64,000 bases of DNA from Helicobacter sp. (GTDB lineage Bacteria; Campylobacterota; Campylobacteria; Campylobacterales; Helicobacteraceae): contig NZ_JAAVGY010000056.1 in NCBI RefSeq assembly GCF_014799995.1, forward strand, positions 20,943 through 84,942. Direction: 5' to 3'. Position 1 is the first letter of the stretch. Each line of letters starts with the position of its first letter. The translations under genes were made by a program, and so were the position numbers. Positions 8,593 through 17,999 of this stretch are shown here, in pieces. Under the pieces are notes generated by a model. The model saw nothing but the letters and a program-made list of their open reading frames with translations, had not been told where the DNA came from and did no database searches.

Positions 8593-8937
8593 ATGTCAAA
8601 TACTTGTCCTACACAAATTTCGTGTGATTTATGTTTTGAGGATTCGCCCTTTGCCTATACGCTTTCACTCATAGCGGGGAAGTATAAAATGAGCATTTTG
8701 TATTGTCTCTTTCGCTTTGAAGTAGTGCGTTATAATGAGCTCAAACGTTACTTGTCTGGAATCTCTTTTAAGACACTGACAAATGCCTTGAAAGAACTTG
8801 AAAGCGATAAGCTAATAGAACGCAAAGAATATCCCCAAATCCCACCAAAAGTAGAATATCGTCTCTCCAAAAAGGGAAAATCTCTGATTCCGATTTTAGA
8901 TTCTATGTGTGAATGGGGCAAGGAAAACAAAGAATAA
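8593..8937 (+). CDS. HxlR-family transcriptional regulator
   Basis: 114 residues, the usual family length. The winged-helix core is typical: SLIAGKYKMSILYCLF (family pattern: IGGKW...IL..L), FEVVRYNELKRYL, GISFKTLTNALKELESDKLI (family pattern: IS.K.L...L..LE..G.I), then PPKVEYRLSKKGKSLIPIL. Four Cys precede or open the core (CPTQISCDLCFED); thiol-based sensing of quinones or electrophiles is known for YodB/HypR relatives, so a redox switch is plausible. It is divergent from mdaB with a shared intergenic inverted repeat. Confidence 0.88.
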   Translation: MSNTCPTQISCDLCFEDSPFAYTLSLIAGKYKMSILYCLFRFEVVRYNELKRYLSGISFKTLTNALKELESDKLIERKEYPQIPPKVEYRLSKKGKSLIPILDSMCEWGKENKE

Positions 8938-8977
8938 TTCCTAGAGAATAAAAAGCAAAAATTAACTTGCTTAAAAG

Positions 8978-8983
8978 TATAAT
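8978..8983 (+). promoter_or_regulatory. Putative -10 box for pyrG-recJ
   Basis: TATAAT 27 bases before the pyrG ATG, preceded by a T-rich stretch with TTGCTT. It fits a vegetative promoter of the genus. No -35 is clear. Confidence 0.4.
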
Positions 8984-9009
8984 TATATCTTTAATTTTAG
9001 AGGTTGATA

Positions 9010-10671
9010 ATGTCCAAATTTGAAACAAAATATATCTTTGTAACCGGTGGCGTTTTAAGTTCATTAGGCAAAGGAATCACTTCATCATCTATTGCAACTT
9101 TGTTAAAAAATTCTGGCTTTGAAGTTGGAATCTTAAAGATTGACCCTTATATTAATGTAGACCCGGGCACGATGAGCCCCTTAGAACACGGTGAAGTGTT
9201 TGTAACGCACGATGGGGCAGAGACAGATTTGGACATCGGACATTATGAACGTTTCTTGAATATGAATTTTTCTTCTAAAAACAACTTCACCACGGGGCAA
9301 GTTTATCTAAGCGTGATTGATAGGGAGCGCAAAGGCGGTTATTTGGGGAAAACGATTCAAGTTATTCCCCATATTGTAGATGAGATTAAACGTAGAATCT
9401 CTCTTGCGGGCGAAGGGAAAGAAATCTTAGTCGTTGAGCTTGGAGGCACGGTTGGAGATATTGAGGGCTTGCCTTTTTTGGAAGCAATGCGTGAAATGAA
9501 GCACGAATATGGCATTGAACGCGTGATTAGTCTGCATGTAACTTTAATCCCACTAATTCGCGCCGCAGGTGAGCTCAAGACAAAGCCGACACAACATAGC
9601 GTGCAGGAATTACGGCGAATCGGAATCACACCACAAATCATTATTGCACGTACCGAGAAAGAGATTCCAAAAGAGCTCAAAAACAAGCTTTCTATGAGTT
9701 GCGATGTGGATTATGATTGCGTGATAATGGCGCAAGATGCTAAAAGCATTTATCAAATGCCTTTGAATTTTTTAAAAGAGGGCGTGTTAGTTCCGATTGC
9801 TAGATTCTTAAAATTGCCTGAATTTAAGCCTGATATGAAAGAATGGGATTTGCTAGTCAAGCAGATTTTAGCACCGCAAGAGGAAGTAACGATTGCATTT
9901 GTGGGTAAATATTTAACCTTAAAAGAATCTTACAAATCTTTGATAGAAGCTTTGATTCACGCCGGCGCAAATTTAGATACGAAAGTCAATATCCAATGGA
10001 TTGATAGCGAAGAGTTAGAGAAAAATGAGGAATCCTTGAAAAGTCTAAAATATGTCAATGGAATCCTAGTTCCCGGAGGCTTTGGCGAACGTGGAATCGT
10101 GGGTAAAATGAAAGCAATTGAGTTTGCGAGAGAAAACAAGATTCCATTTCTTGGAATTTGCTTAGGCTTGCAATTAGCAATCTTGGAATTTTGTCGCAAT
10201 GTGCTTGGGATTGAAGATGCGGATTCTATGGAGTTTAACCCAGAAACGAAAAATCCTGCAATTTATTTGATTGAAAATTTCATTGACCAAAATGGCAAAA
10301 AGCAAATCCGCACACACACTTCGCCTATGGGTGGCACAATGCGACTAGGAGAGTATGAATGCTGCACGAAAGAGGGCAGTAAGCTAAGAGCCGCCTATGG
10401 GGGACAAGAAATCATTAAAGAGCGACATCGTCATCGTTACGAAGCCAATCCAAAATATCGCTCCAAACTAGAATCGCAAGGTATGATAGTGAGCGGCGAG
10501 AGTAATGGACTTATTGAAGCGATTGAATTAAAAGAGCACCCGTGGTTTGTCGCGGTGCAGTTTCACCCAGAATTTACTTCACGTCTGCAAGCACCCAATT
10601 TGGTAATTTTAGAATTTATCAAGCAGTCTTTGGCTTATAGTAAAAATTGCACCCTTAAAGATTCTCTTTGA
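9010..10671 (+). CDS. pyrG: CTP synthase
   Basis: 553 residues from the ATG at 9010; the frame could begin at a TTG two codons earlier, but the ATG is well placed behind AGAGG. The N-terminal synthetase domain has FVTGGVLSSLGKGITSSSIA (P-loop) and KIDPYINVDPGTMSPLEHGE. The C-terminal class-I glutaminase has FLGICLGLQLAI with the nucleophile Cys and FHPEFTS with the catalytic His and Glu. It makes CTP from UTP, ATP and glutamine. Its stop overlaps the recJ start by four bases (TTGA). Confidence 0.98.
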   Translation: MSKFETKYIFVTGGVLSSLGKGITSSSIATLLKNSGFEVGILKIDPYINVDPGTMSPLEHGEVFVTHDGAETDLDIGHYERFLNMNFSSKNNFTTGQVYLSVIDRERKGGYLGKTIQVIPHIVDEIKRRISLAGEGKEILVVELGGTVGDIEGLPFLEAMREMKHEYGIERVISLHVTLIPLIRAAGELKTKPTQHSVQELRRIGITPQIIIARTEKEIPKELKNKLSMSCDVDYDCVIMAQDAKSIYQMPLNFLKEGVLVPIARFLKLPEFKPDMKEWDLLVKQILAPQEEVTIAFVGKYLTLKESYKSLIEALIHAGANLDTKVNIQWIDSEELEKNEESLKSLKYVNGILVPGGFGERGIVGKMKAIEFARENKIPFLGICLGLQLAILEFCRNVLGIEDADSMEFNPETKNPAIYLIENFIDQNGKKQIRTHTSPMGGTMRLGEYECCTKEGSKLRAAYGGQEIIKERHRHRYEANPKYRSKLESQGMIVSGESNGLIEAIELKEHPWFVAVQFHPEFTSRLQAPNLVILEFIKQSLAYSKNCTLKDSL

Positions 10672-12251
10672 TTCCGCATTTGGATTTGCTTGATATTCAA
10701 GCAATAGAAGCGAAGCTTGCACAACGTTTTGCAGAAGATACAATTGTAAGCCTAAAAGACTTGCCATTGCCCAAGTGCCTTGAAAATCTACCTAAAATTG
10801 CCCAAAGAATCGCAGAGGCAATCAGACAAAACAAAAGAATCGTAGTTGTGGGGGATTATGATGTAGATGGGGTAGTCTCTTGTGCGATTCTCTATGAATT
10901 TTTTAAGAAACTCCACTATCCAATAAAGGTTGAGATTCCTAATCGTTTTTTAGATGGTTATGGCTTATCCGCCTCCGTCATTTCGCGTTTGGATTGCGAG
11001 ATGATTATCACGGTGGATAATGGAATCAATGCGATAGAAGCAGCGGAAATTTGCAGAGAAAGGGGCATTGAACTCATCATCACAGACCATCATACACCCC
11101 AAGAGGAATTGCCTCAAGCATTGATTTGTAATCCGAAGCTATCTAGTGAGTTTCCAGAGCCAGAAATCTGCGGGGCTTGTGTGGCGTGGTATCTCTGTGC
11201 TGCATTAAAAAATGAAATGCAATCCAATGTGTCAATGGTGGAGTTTTTAGATTTGCTTGCCCTTGCGATTGTAAGTGATGTAATGCCATTGCGTGGAATC
11301 AATCGTGTGCTTCTCAAAAAAGGCTTGGAAGTTTTGCGTCAAAGCAAAAGAATCGCACTGCTTGGGCTCAAAGAACATTTTTCAAAGTATAATTTAGACG
11401 CACAACTGATTAGCTATTATATTGCGCCTTTATTAAATTGTGCAGGCAGAATGGAAAACGCACTCTTGGCATATCATTTTTTGATTGCGGATAATTTTGC
11501 AGAGTCTAAACAACTCCTTAAGAAATTATTGGACTTGAATGCTAAGCGCAAGACTTTACAAAATACCATTTATGAAGAGGCAAAGGCAATGTTTTGCGCA
11601 CAAGAGAATCATCAGAATTTGCCTTTTGTTTTGGTATTTCATCAATCTTGGCACGAGGGAATCATTGGAATTATTGCCGCACGATTGAGTGAGGAATTTC
11701 TAAAGCCAAGCATTGTTTTGACTTTAAAGGACGGAATCCTAAAGGGGAGTATGCGTTCTATTAATGTAGATTGTATGCAGGTTTTAGAGGCTAGCAAAGA
11801 ATATTTGATAGCCTTTGGGGGACATATTGGTGCGGCAGGATTGAGTTTGGGTTTAGAAAATTTAGAAAACTTCAAACAACGATTAATGAAGCTTGAATAC
11901 CAGCAAACGATTCCTGCGCAGGAATCTTATTTTAAAGAGGTGCTTGGGAGATTGCCTTTGGATTTGATTGATGTGCCATTTTTTCAAAGAATCCAAAATT
12001 TTGAACCTTTTGGGCAAGGCAATGCGTTGCCCAAATTCTATACAGAAGCATTGATTATAGAAGTGCGTTATTTTGGCGCAGGGCATAGCAGTGTGAGACT
12101 GCAAGAAAATCAAAGCAAGCAAAATGCCTTAGTGTTTTTTCAAGATTTACGAGAGAGTGTAGGAAAGAAAATCGGCTGTATTTATTCTTTACAATGGGAT
12201 AAATATAATCATAATGTAGTTTTGAATCTTGAACATTATGAGTTTTTATGA
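10668..12251 (+). CDS. recJ: Single-stranded-DNA-specific exonuclease RecJ
   Basis: 527 residues of the DHH superfamily. Metal-binding motifs are present: VVVGDYDVDGVVSC, ITVDNG, ITDHHTP and LLNCAGRMENA, with the DHHA1 part at WHEGIIGIIAARLSEEF and FGGHIGAAGLSL. RecJ degrades single-stranded DNA 5' to 3' in recombination and mismatch repair. The likely start is TTG at 10668, overlapping the pyrG stop as TTGA, so translation is probably coupled. No ATG is available near the expected N-terminus. Confidence 0.94.
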   Translation: MIPHLDLLDIQAIEAKLAQRFAEDTIVSLKDLPLPKCLENLPKIAQRIAEAIRQNKRIVVVGDYDVDGVVSCAILYEFFKKLHYPIKVEIPNRFLDGYGLSASVISRLDCEMIITVDNGINAIEAAEICRERGIELIITDHHTPQEELPQALICNPKLSSEFPEPEICGACVAWYLCAALKNEMQSNVSMVEFLDLLALAIVSDVMPLRGINRVLLKKGLEVLRQSKRIALLGLKEHFSKYNLDAQLISYYIAPLLNCAGRMENALLAYHFLIADNFAESKQLLKKLLDLNAKRKTLQNTIYEEAKAMFCAQENHQNLPFVLVFHQSWHEGIIGIIAARLSEEFLKPSIVLTLKDGILKGSMRSINVDCMQVLEASKEYLIAFGGHIGAAGLSLGLENLENFKQRLMKLEYQQTIPAQESYFKEVLGRLPLDLIDVPFFQRIQNFEPFGQGNALPKFYTEALIIEVRYFGAGHSSVRLQENQSKQNALVFFQDLRESVGKKIGCIYSLQWDKYNHNVVLNLEHYEFL

Positions 12252-12318
12252 TTTGCAAGGCAAGTTGCAGAAAATTCATAAGTCTCTACTCTTGCCCCTC
12301 ATTTATTCCGCTAGAATC

Positions 12319-14757
12319 TTAACGAGTCTTTTTATAGAAACTATTGAGCAAAGTAGGGAGCAAGAGGAGTGCGCTAAGTAGCATTAGAAGCATTACGAGT
12401 GTTGTTAAGAATCCAAAGTAAATTGTGGGGATAAAGTTGCTGCTCATCATTGCACAGAAACCAACCACGATAATTAAAGTCGTATAATACATTGCACTTC
12501 CGATAGAATCGTGCGATTTGATAATTGCTTCTTGAATGGAGTTGTTTTTGATTTCAACCTTGAAGCGATGAATGTAATGTATCACATCATCTACGCCAAT
12601 TCCAAGAGAAATTGCAGCGATTGTAACGCCCATAAGGTCTAATGGAATCCCACTCAAGCCTAAGATTCCAAAAATCGCTCCTAGTGGAATTAGATTCGTC
12701 AAAAGCGCAATGATAGCAAGCCTAAGACTTCTAAAAATCCATAAGAAAACAAGAAAAATAATTCCGACTACGAAGCTTAAAGTATCCACTTGAGAGGAAA
12801 TGAGGTTTTGGAGTAAATTATTATACAACACCATTGCACCATTGACTTGGAGTTGTACTTTTTCATTGAGTAATAAACCGTTTAAATCCTTTGTGATTTG
12901 AGTAATGAACTCATTGCGTTTGAGGCTCTTATCTGAATCAAATGTGCGCAAGACGAATCTTAGCTGGTTTTGTTCTAAATTGGCATAGGGCGTAAAAAGT
13001 TGAGATTTTAGCGAATCTTGGGAATTTTTATAGAGAAAGGCAAGAGTGAAATCATCGGCTTGGATTCCTAAAGTATCTATCAGTTGCACCAAGCTATGCA
13101 AACTCAAGATAGAGCCGACATAAGGATTGCTTTCTAAGTAAGTATGCACGCGTTTGGCTAATCTTAACTTTTGGCTATCAAACCAATAAATATCTTGCGA
13201 TTCTAACGCATTAAATTCCGCCTCAAAGTCATCTTCAGAATCTTGAGCTTGGGGTTTATCCATAAAAGTAATAAGAATCTCTAAAGGCACTGTGCCGCCC
13301 AAGTCTTTATCAATCTTGAGTAAGCCTTGCTTGATTTCACTAGAGTCTTTAAAGTAATTCACAAAGCTATTTTCAACTCTTAGGTTTTGGATTCCATAGA
13401 GGCTAAATACAATGCAAAAAAGCGCGAGAGAATAAATCACCTTTGGCTTTTTGATACTCAAAATCGCGCAAAATTCTAAGAAATTCTGCTGCCTTGTAGA
13501 GAGTTTGGTAATGTGTTTTGGCTTCTCAAGGAGAGCTAGAATGCTTGCAAAAAGCACAAAGGTAAAGAGCAAGGCAACACTCACGCCCAAGCTCATCACG
13601 ATACCCAAATGAATAATGGGCAAAATATTAGAATAAACGAGGCTAATAAAACCGATAATAGTTGTAAAAGCAGCAAAAAAGCTTGGCATTTGTTTGGTTA
13701 AAAGCGTAGCCAAGAGGAGATTTTTTTGTGAGGCTTTGGGAAATTTGGAATGAAACTCCAAATAAGCCACAATTAAATGCACGACTAAAGAGACATTGAT
13801 AATCAGCAACAAAGAAACATAATTAGAGGAAACCACCGTAATTTGATAGCCTAATGCAGCGAAGATTCCACTACTCACAACAAGAGTGAAAAAGCAGATG
13901 AATAGGGTGAGGAGCACGAATCTAAAATGTCTGAAAAATATCCAAAGCATCAAGGCTAAAATCACGCTTAGGCTTGTCCCATAAGTGATGAGGTCGGATT
14001 TGACATAGGCAATCATATCGCTAGCAATGAGCGTGATTCCGCCGATTTGTAATCCCTCATATTTGTTTTGCAAGTTTTTGAGTTTAGCGATAGTGGTGTC
14101 GTTTTGTGCTTGTGCCTTTTCTTTTTCTTTTTCAATGAGCTTTTGAATCTCTTGTTTTTGGGATTCGTCTATTGTCGTGTTTTTGAGTTCTCTTAACTTT
14201 TCTAAATTCTCATTTGCAGTAAGATAGATTAGAACCCCGGCAGTTTTAGCGTCTTTGGAAATTAGATTTTGCGCATAGAAAGGGTGATTTAAAATCTCGT
14301 TTTTTGCCAATTTGAAATCTGTTTGGGGAGAGAGCAAGGTAATATTGGCTTGGAGGGATTCTTGTAAATCCAAATTGGGCACACTTTTAAGCAGGGGAGC
14401 ATTTAAAATACTTAAGATTCCGTCAATTTGTGGAATCTCTTTTAAATCTTGTGTGAGATTTTGCAATGTTGCAAGCGAATCTTGACTGAACACATCGCCA
14501 CTTTTGGGGCTTAAGGCTAAGATGAGAAAATCTTGAGAGGAATAGTTTTTGGCAATGGATTCGTAAGTCTTGAAGTCTTTGTCGTTTTCTAGGATTAAGC
14601 TATCGGAGCTTGCGTCAATAGGAAGCCTAAGCGCAAAGAAACCAAAGACAAACAGAGCAATAATGCAAAGCGCGAGGACAACCTTAGGCGCATTTAAGAT
14701 TGTCCGATAGAATCGCAAGGAAAGATTATTGTTTTTGAGATTCAAAGGCAATTTCAC
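12319..14757 (-). CDS. RND-superfamily (MMPL-type) exporter linked to MlaA/MlaC
   Basis: 812 residues with two repeats of one transmembrane helix, a large periplasmic loop and five further helices. N-terminal VVLALCIIALFVFGFFALRL is followed by a periplasmic domain up to about residue 250. The second half has the RND helix-4-like motif GVTIAAISLGIGVDDVIHYI, with acidic residues for proton coupling. The gene overlaps mlaC by 32 bases, and the mlaA-mlaC-RND order is also found in Campylobacter. The context suggests transport of phospholipid or another lipid between the membranes. The function is inferred from neighbours. Confidence 0.85.
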   Translation of the reverse strand: MKLPLNLKNNNLSLRFYRTILNAPKVVLALCIIALFVFGFFALRLPIDASSDSLILENDKDFKTYESIAKNYSSQDFLILALSPKSGDVFSQDSLATLQNLTQDLKEIPQIDGILSILNAPLLKSVPNLDLQESLQANITLLSPQTDFKLAKNEILNHPFYAQNLISKDAKTAGVLIYLTANENLEKLRELKNTTIDESQKQEIQKLIEKEKEKAQAQNDTTIAKLKNLQNKYEGLQIGGITLIASDMIAYVKSDLITYGTSLSVILALMLWIFFRHFRFVLLTLFICFFTLVVSSGIFAALGYQITVVSSNYVSLLLIINVSLVVHLIVAYLEFHSKFPKASQKNLLLATLLTKQMPSFFAAFTTIIGFISLVYSNILPIIHLGIVMSLGVSVALLFTFVLFASILALLEKPKHITKLSTRQQNFLEFCAILSIKKPKVIYSLALFCIVFSLYGIQNLRVENSFVNYFKDSSEIKQGLLKIDKDLGGTVPLEILITFMDKPQAQDSEDDFEAEFNALESQDIYWFDSQKLRLAKRVHTYLESNPYVGSILSLHSLVQLIDTLGIQADDFTLAFLYKNSQDSLKSQLFTPYANLEQNQLRFVLRTFDSDKSLKRNEFITQITKDLNGLLLNEKVQLQVNGAMVLYNNLLQNLISSQVDTLSFVVGIIFLVFLWIFRSLRLAIIALLTNLIPLGAIFGILGLSGIPLDLMGVTIAAISLGIGVDDVIHYIHRFKVEIKNNSIQEAIIKSHDSIGSAMYYTTLIIVVGFCAMMSSNFIPTIYFGFLTTLVMLLMLLSALLLLPTLLNSFYKKTR

Positions 14758-15376
14758 TTTTGAGCTTTGTTAGTAGAGTTTGAAAATCGCTATGGGCTAA
14801 AATATCGCCAAATTGGGAACGATAAGTTTGAATCACACTAATTCCTAGAATATCCACATCATAGATTTTCCAATCCCCCTTGTCATCGTGAAATTTGAAA
14901 ATAATGAAGTTTAATTTGCCATCTAAGATGATAGAAGCTTTGAGATTATAGCGGTTGGGTTTGGTTTTTTCTCCACCGACAACTTCTATCTTTTCGTCTT
15001 TGTAGAGCTTTAACTTGTCTGTAAAGCTTTTTTTGAGATTCTGTTCAAAGGCTTGGTGGTATTGCTCTTTTTGGGCTTGGGTTAAGGTTTTGTAATCCTT
15101 AGAGAGGGAGAGTTGCGCCATAAGATTGTAATCAAAAATAGAATCAAAGAGCGTGAAAATTTCTTTTGCAATTTGTTCTGCTTGTGCGTTGGAGATTGTA
15201 GAATCTTTGGGATTTTTTGCGATGTTTTTTTGCAAAATTTCAAGTGTTTTTTGTATATTTTGTGTCATTGTGCTCTGGATTTCGGGCAGTTCTAATCCAA
15301 AAGCAAAAGAATAAAAAACTCCCCAAAAAAGGCAGAAAGCAAATAGGATTTTGTGAAAAGTCTTTGAAGTCGTCAT
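14726..15376 (-). CDS. mlaC: MlaC/Ttg2D-family periplasmic phospholipid-binding protein
   Basis: 216 residues. A signal peptide (residues 1-27, ending FAFG) precedes the MlaC fold: AKEIFTLFDSIFDYNLMAQL, TQAQKEQYHQAFEQNLKKSF, VVGGEKTKPNRYNLKASI and DWKIYDVDILGISVIQTYRS, the conserved end of the family. MlaC carries phospholipids through the periplasm between MlaA at the outer membrane and an inner-membrane transporter. Here the neighbour is an RND exporter instead of the MlaFEDB ABC complex. Confidence 0.9.
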   Translation of the reverse strand: MTTSKTFHKILFAFCLFWGVFYSFAFGLELPEIQSTMTQNIQKTLEILQKNIAKNPKDSTISNAQAEQIAKEIFTLFDSIFDYNLMAQLSLSKDYKTLTQAQKEQYHQAFEQNLKKSFTDKLKLYKDEKIEVVGGEKTKPNRYNLKASIILDGKLNFIIFKFHDDKGDWKIYDVDILGISVIQTYRSQFGDILAHSDFQTLLTKLKSEIAFESQKQ

Positions 15377-15386
15377 TTGGTTTCCT

Positions 15387-16127
15387 TTATTTATCTAAGA
15401 TGAGTTCGTTGCGCCTTTGTTCGTAAGAATCGCGAAATAATAGATAGCTATCTAAAGAGTCTTGATAGAGAGAATCCAAAGTCTCTTTATGTCTTGCAGT
15501 GTAATTGGCTACTTCTAACACACCAGCACTAATTGCAAGTTCGCTAGGTTGAATATAGTTTGTCGGATAGGCTAGGGTGTTAAGCGGCAGAGCTAAAGTG
15601 TCGCGTAGATTGCTAGGTCCAAGAAGCGGCAAAACAAGATGAAATTCACTTCCCATTCCCCATTTGCCAAAGGTAATGCCAAAATCATTGTGATGAGAGT
15701 ATAAACCATTTTGTGAGGCAACATCAAAGATTCCTAGAATCCCAGCAGTGGAATTAATCGCAAAACGTCCCATTTCATCCATAGCGTTTTTTGGTTCTCC
15801 AGCGAGTAAAGAGGCGAGAAAACGCAATGGGAAAGTGAGATTGTCAAAAAAATTATAAATACCGATTCTAATCCCAAGTGGCATTGCACGATTATATACA
15901 TTTAACGCAGGGCTAATTGCATAATCATAGATTCCCCAATTCACATTGTGCATCCAGCGATTATAACGCATAAGCGGGTCTTTAATGGGGGTTTGTTGGT
16001 TATATTCATTTTCAAATTCATCTAAAGATTCTTCTTTTTGTATGGGGGATTGTGCAGAACTTTGTTCCATAGAATCTTGTGCATAAACAAAGAAACTCAA
16101 AAGAAAAATTAAAAAGAGCTTGTGCAT
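15387..16127 (-). CDS. mlaA: MlaA/VacJ-family outer-membrane lipid-transport protein
   Basis: 246 residues with the full MlaA signature: RYNRWMHNVNWGIYDYAI, NRAMPLGIRIGIYNFFDNLT, GEPKNAMDEMGRFAINSTAG, NDFGITFGKWGMGSEFHLVL and LLGPSNLRDTLALPLN. MlaA removes phospholipids from the outer leaflet of the outer membrane. Unlike the E. coli protein, the signal peptide (ending VYAQDS) has no lipobox Cys, so it is probably not a lipoprotein. It is spaced nine bases from dxs and ten from mlaC, in one transcription unit. Confidence 0.92.
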   Translation of the reverse strand: MHKLFLIFLLSFFVYAQDSMEQSSAQSPIQKEESLDEFENEYNQQTPIKDPLMRYNRWMHNVNWGIYDYAISPALNVYNRAMPLGIRIGIYNFFDNLTFPLRFLASLLAGEPKNAMDEMGRFAINSTAGILGIFDVASQNGLYSHHNDFGITFGKWGMGSEFHLVLPLLGPSNLRDTLALPLNTLAYPTNYIQPSELAISAGVLEVANYTARHKETLDSLYQDSLDSYLLFRDSYEQRRNELILDK

Positions 16128-16136
16128 AAGATTTTC

Positions 16137-17999
16137 CTATATGTATCGTAAGATTTGTTGTGTCAGTTGAGGAGTGCTTAATCCTAGTTGCTCTTCCACT
16201 TCTTCTACTTTGCCATGAGAGATGAAAGAATCTCCAAACTCAAAAGAATGGATTTTGACTTTTAGATGATGTTCTTGTGCAAATGCGCTTAGAATATGCC
16301 CCACACCACCGATTTTTGCACTATCGCTAAAAATAAACCAACGGGAATGAGATTCCGCAAGATGAAGCAGAGATTCTTTATCCAAAGGCTTAATGAAGCG
16401 CAAATCTACAAGCGCACAAGGAATGTTTCGCGCTTCTAGCTCCAGCAAACAAGCGTGCGCGCGTCCTACACCATTGCCATAGCCAAGCAAAAGAATCGCG
16501 TTTTGGGATTCTTTTAAGATTTCTAATTTGCCTAATGTAAAAGGCGTTGGCGAGAAAATATCCTCTTTAAGTTTAAAGGATTTTCTGGGATAACGAAAGG
16601 CACAAGGCGCGCTTGAAAACTCATTGGCAAAATGCACTGCAAGCCTTAAAGTCGCTTGGTCTCGAGGCGCAAAGAGCACGAAATTTGGAATCATATTTAA
16701 ATACGCAATATCAAAGACGCCTTGATGCGTTTCCCCATCTTCCCCTACGATTCCTGCGCGGTCAATCGCAAATTTCACAGGCATTTGCATAATTCCTACA
16801 TCATGGACAATTTGGTCAAAGGCGCGTTGGAGGAAAGTAGAGTAAATCACGACAAAAGGCTTAAATCCCTCCTTGGCAAGAGAGCTTGCCTGTGTGGTGG
16901 CGTGTTGTTCGGCTATGGCAACGTCCCAAAAACGTTCTGGAAAGGATTTAATGAGCGAATCAAGCCCCGTGCCGCTTGGCATTGCCGCAGTGATTCCGAC
17001 GACTTTGGAATCCTTTTGGGCAATTTCTAACAGAGTTTGGGAAAAGATTTGTGTCGGAGATTTCGCGCTATTTTTGGATAATGCTGTGCCATTTTGCCTA
17101 TCAAAAGGACTCACGCCGTGCCATTGTTCTAAATGCCCTTCTGCTATGGGATAACCCTTGCCTTTGAGGGTTTGAGCATGCACTACGATAGGTTTTTGAA
17201 TACTCTTTGCAAGACGCAAAGATTTAATGATTTCTTTTAAATTATGTCCATCAATGGGTCCGATATAATCCAATCCAAGCTCTTCAAACAACATTCCGGG
17301 CGTAATAAGCTTGATGGATTCTTCAAATCGCTTTGCGAGGTAGGTTGCATTGGGCATATTGTTGATTACGCTTCCAATTTTGTTTTTGATATTTTGGGTG
17401 AATTTGCCCGCAATCGTTTGGGAGAGATATTTGCTGATTGCCCCGATAGGCTCTGCAATGCTCATTTCATTATCATTTAAAATAATCACCATAGGATATT
17501 TTCTATCGCCAAGCTCGTTTAAGGCTTCATAGGCGAGCCCCGCACTCATCGCTCCATCGCCAATCAAAATCACAGGGATATTTTCCACGCCTTTAAGGTG
17601 AAAGGCTTTAGCGACACCAACACCTAAGGAAATAGAAGTGGAGCTATGCCCTGCAATGAAATAATCTTGGTCGCTTTCACTTGGCTTGGTAAAACCGCTA
17701 ATGCCTTGCCTTTGGCGCAAAGTCTCAAAAGAATCCCAACGTCCTGTTAAGAGTTTGTGAGCATAGGCTTGGTGGCTGACATCAAAGATAAAAGGGTCTT
17801 TGGGATTGTTAAAAACGCAGTGCATACCGATAATGAGTTCCACCGCACCCAAAGTAGAGCTTAAATGTCCCCCGTTTTTAGATACGACTTCTAGGATTCT
17901 ATCCCGCACCTTTTGTGCAAGCTCATTGAGAGTGATAAAGTCTTCTTCGCTAAATTCCCTTTGACGTAAAAGCTCCAAATATTTAGAATCCAAAGGCAT
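16137..17999 (-). CDS. dxs: 1-deoxy-D-xylulose-5-phosphate synthase
   Basis: 620 residues, the normal length. The thiamine-diphosphate motif is GDGAMSAGLAYEALNELG with NDNEMSIAEP; the catalytic N-terminal His region is GHLSSTLGAVELIIG; the pyrimidine domain has DVAIAEQHATTQASSLA and the C-terminal domain follows. It condenses pyruvate and glyceraldehyde 3-phosphate, the first step of the MEP isoprenoid pathway; ispE of the same pathway lies at 28.6 kb. Its start overlaps the fliH stop by one base; the fliH-dxs link is typical of epsilonproteobacteria. Confidence 0.98.
   Translation of the reverse strand: MPLDSKYLELLRQREFSEEDFITLNELAQKVRDRILEVVSKNGGHLSSTLGAVELIIGMHCVFNNPKDPFIFDVSHQAYAHKLLTGRWDSFETLRQRQGISGFTKPSESDQDYFIAGHSSTSISLGVGVAKAFHLKGVENIPVILIGDGAMSAGLAYEALNELGDRKYPMVIILNDNEMSIAEPIGAISKYLSQTIAGKFTQNIKNKIGSVINNMPNATYLAKRFEESIKLITPGMLFEELGLDYIGPIDGHNLKEIIKSLRLAKSIQKPIVVHAQTLKGKGYPIAEGHLEQWHGVSPFDRQNGTALSKNSAKSPTQIFSQTLLEIAQKDSKVVGITAAMPSGTGLDSLIKSFPERFWDVAIAEQHATTQASSLAKEGFKPFVVIYSTFLQRAFDQIVHDVGIMQMPVKFAIDRAGIVGEDGETHQGVFDIAYLNMIPNFVLFAPRDQATLRLAVHFANEFSSAPCAFRYPRKSFKLKEDIFSPTPFTLGKLEILKESQNAILLLGYGNGVGRAHACLLELEARNIPCALVDLRFIKPLDKESLLHLAESHSRWFIFSDSAKIGGVGHILSAFAQEHHLKVKIHSFEFGDSFISHGKVEEVEEQLGLSTPQLTQQILRYI

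Noticed and set aside
14726..16127. MlaA/MlaC genes as part of a standard MlaFEDB ABC system
   Set aside because: No ABC ATPase, permease or MCE-domain protein is adjacent; the linked transporter is of the RND type.
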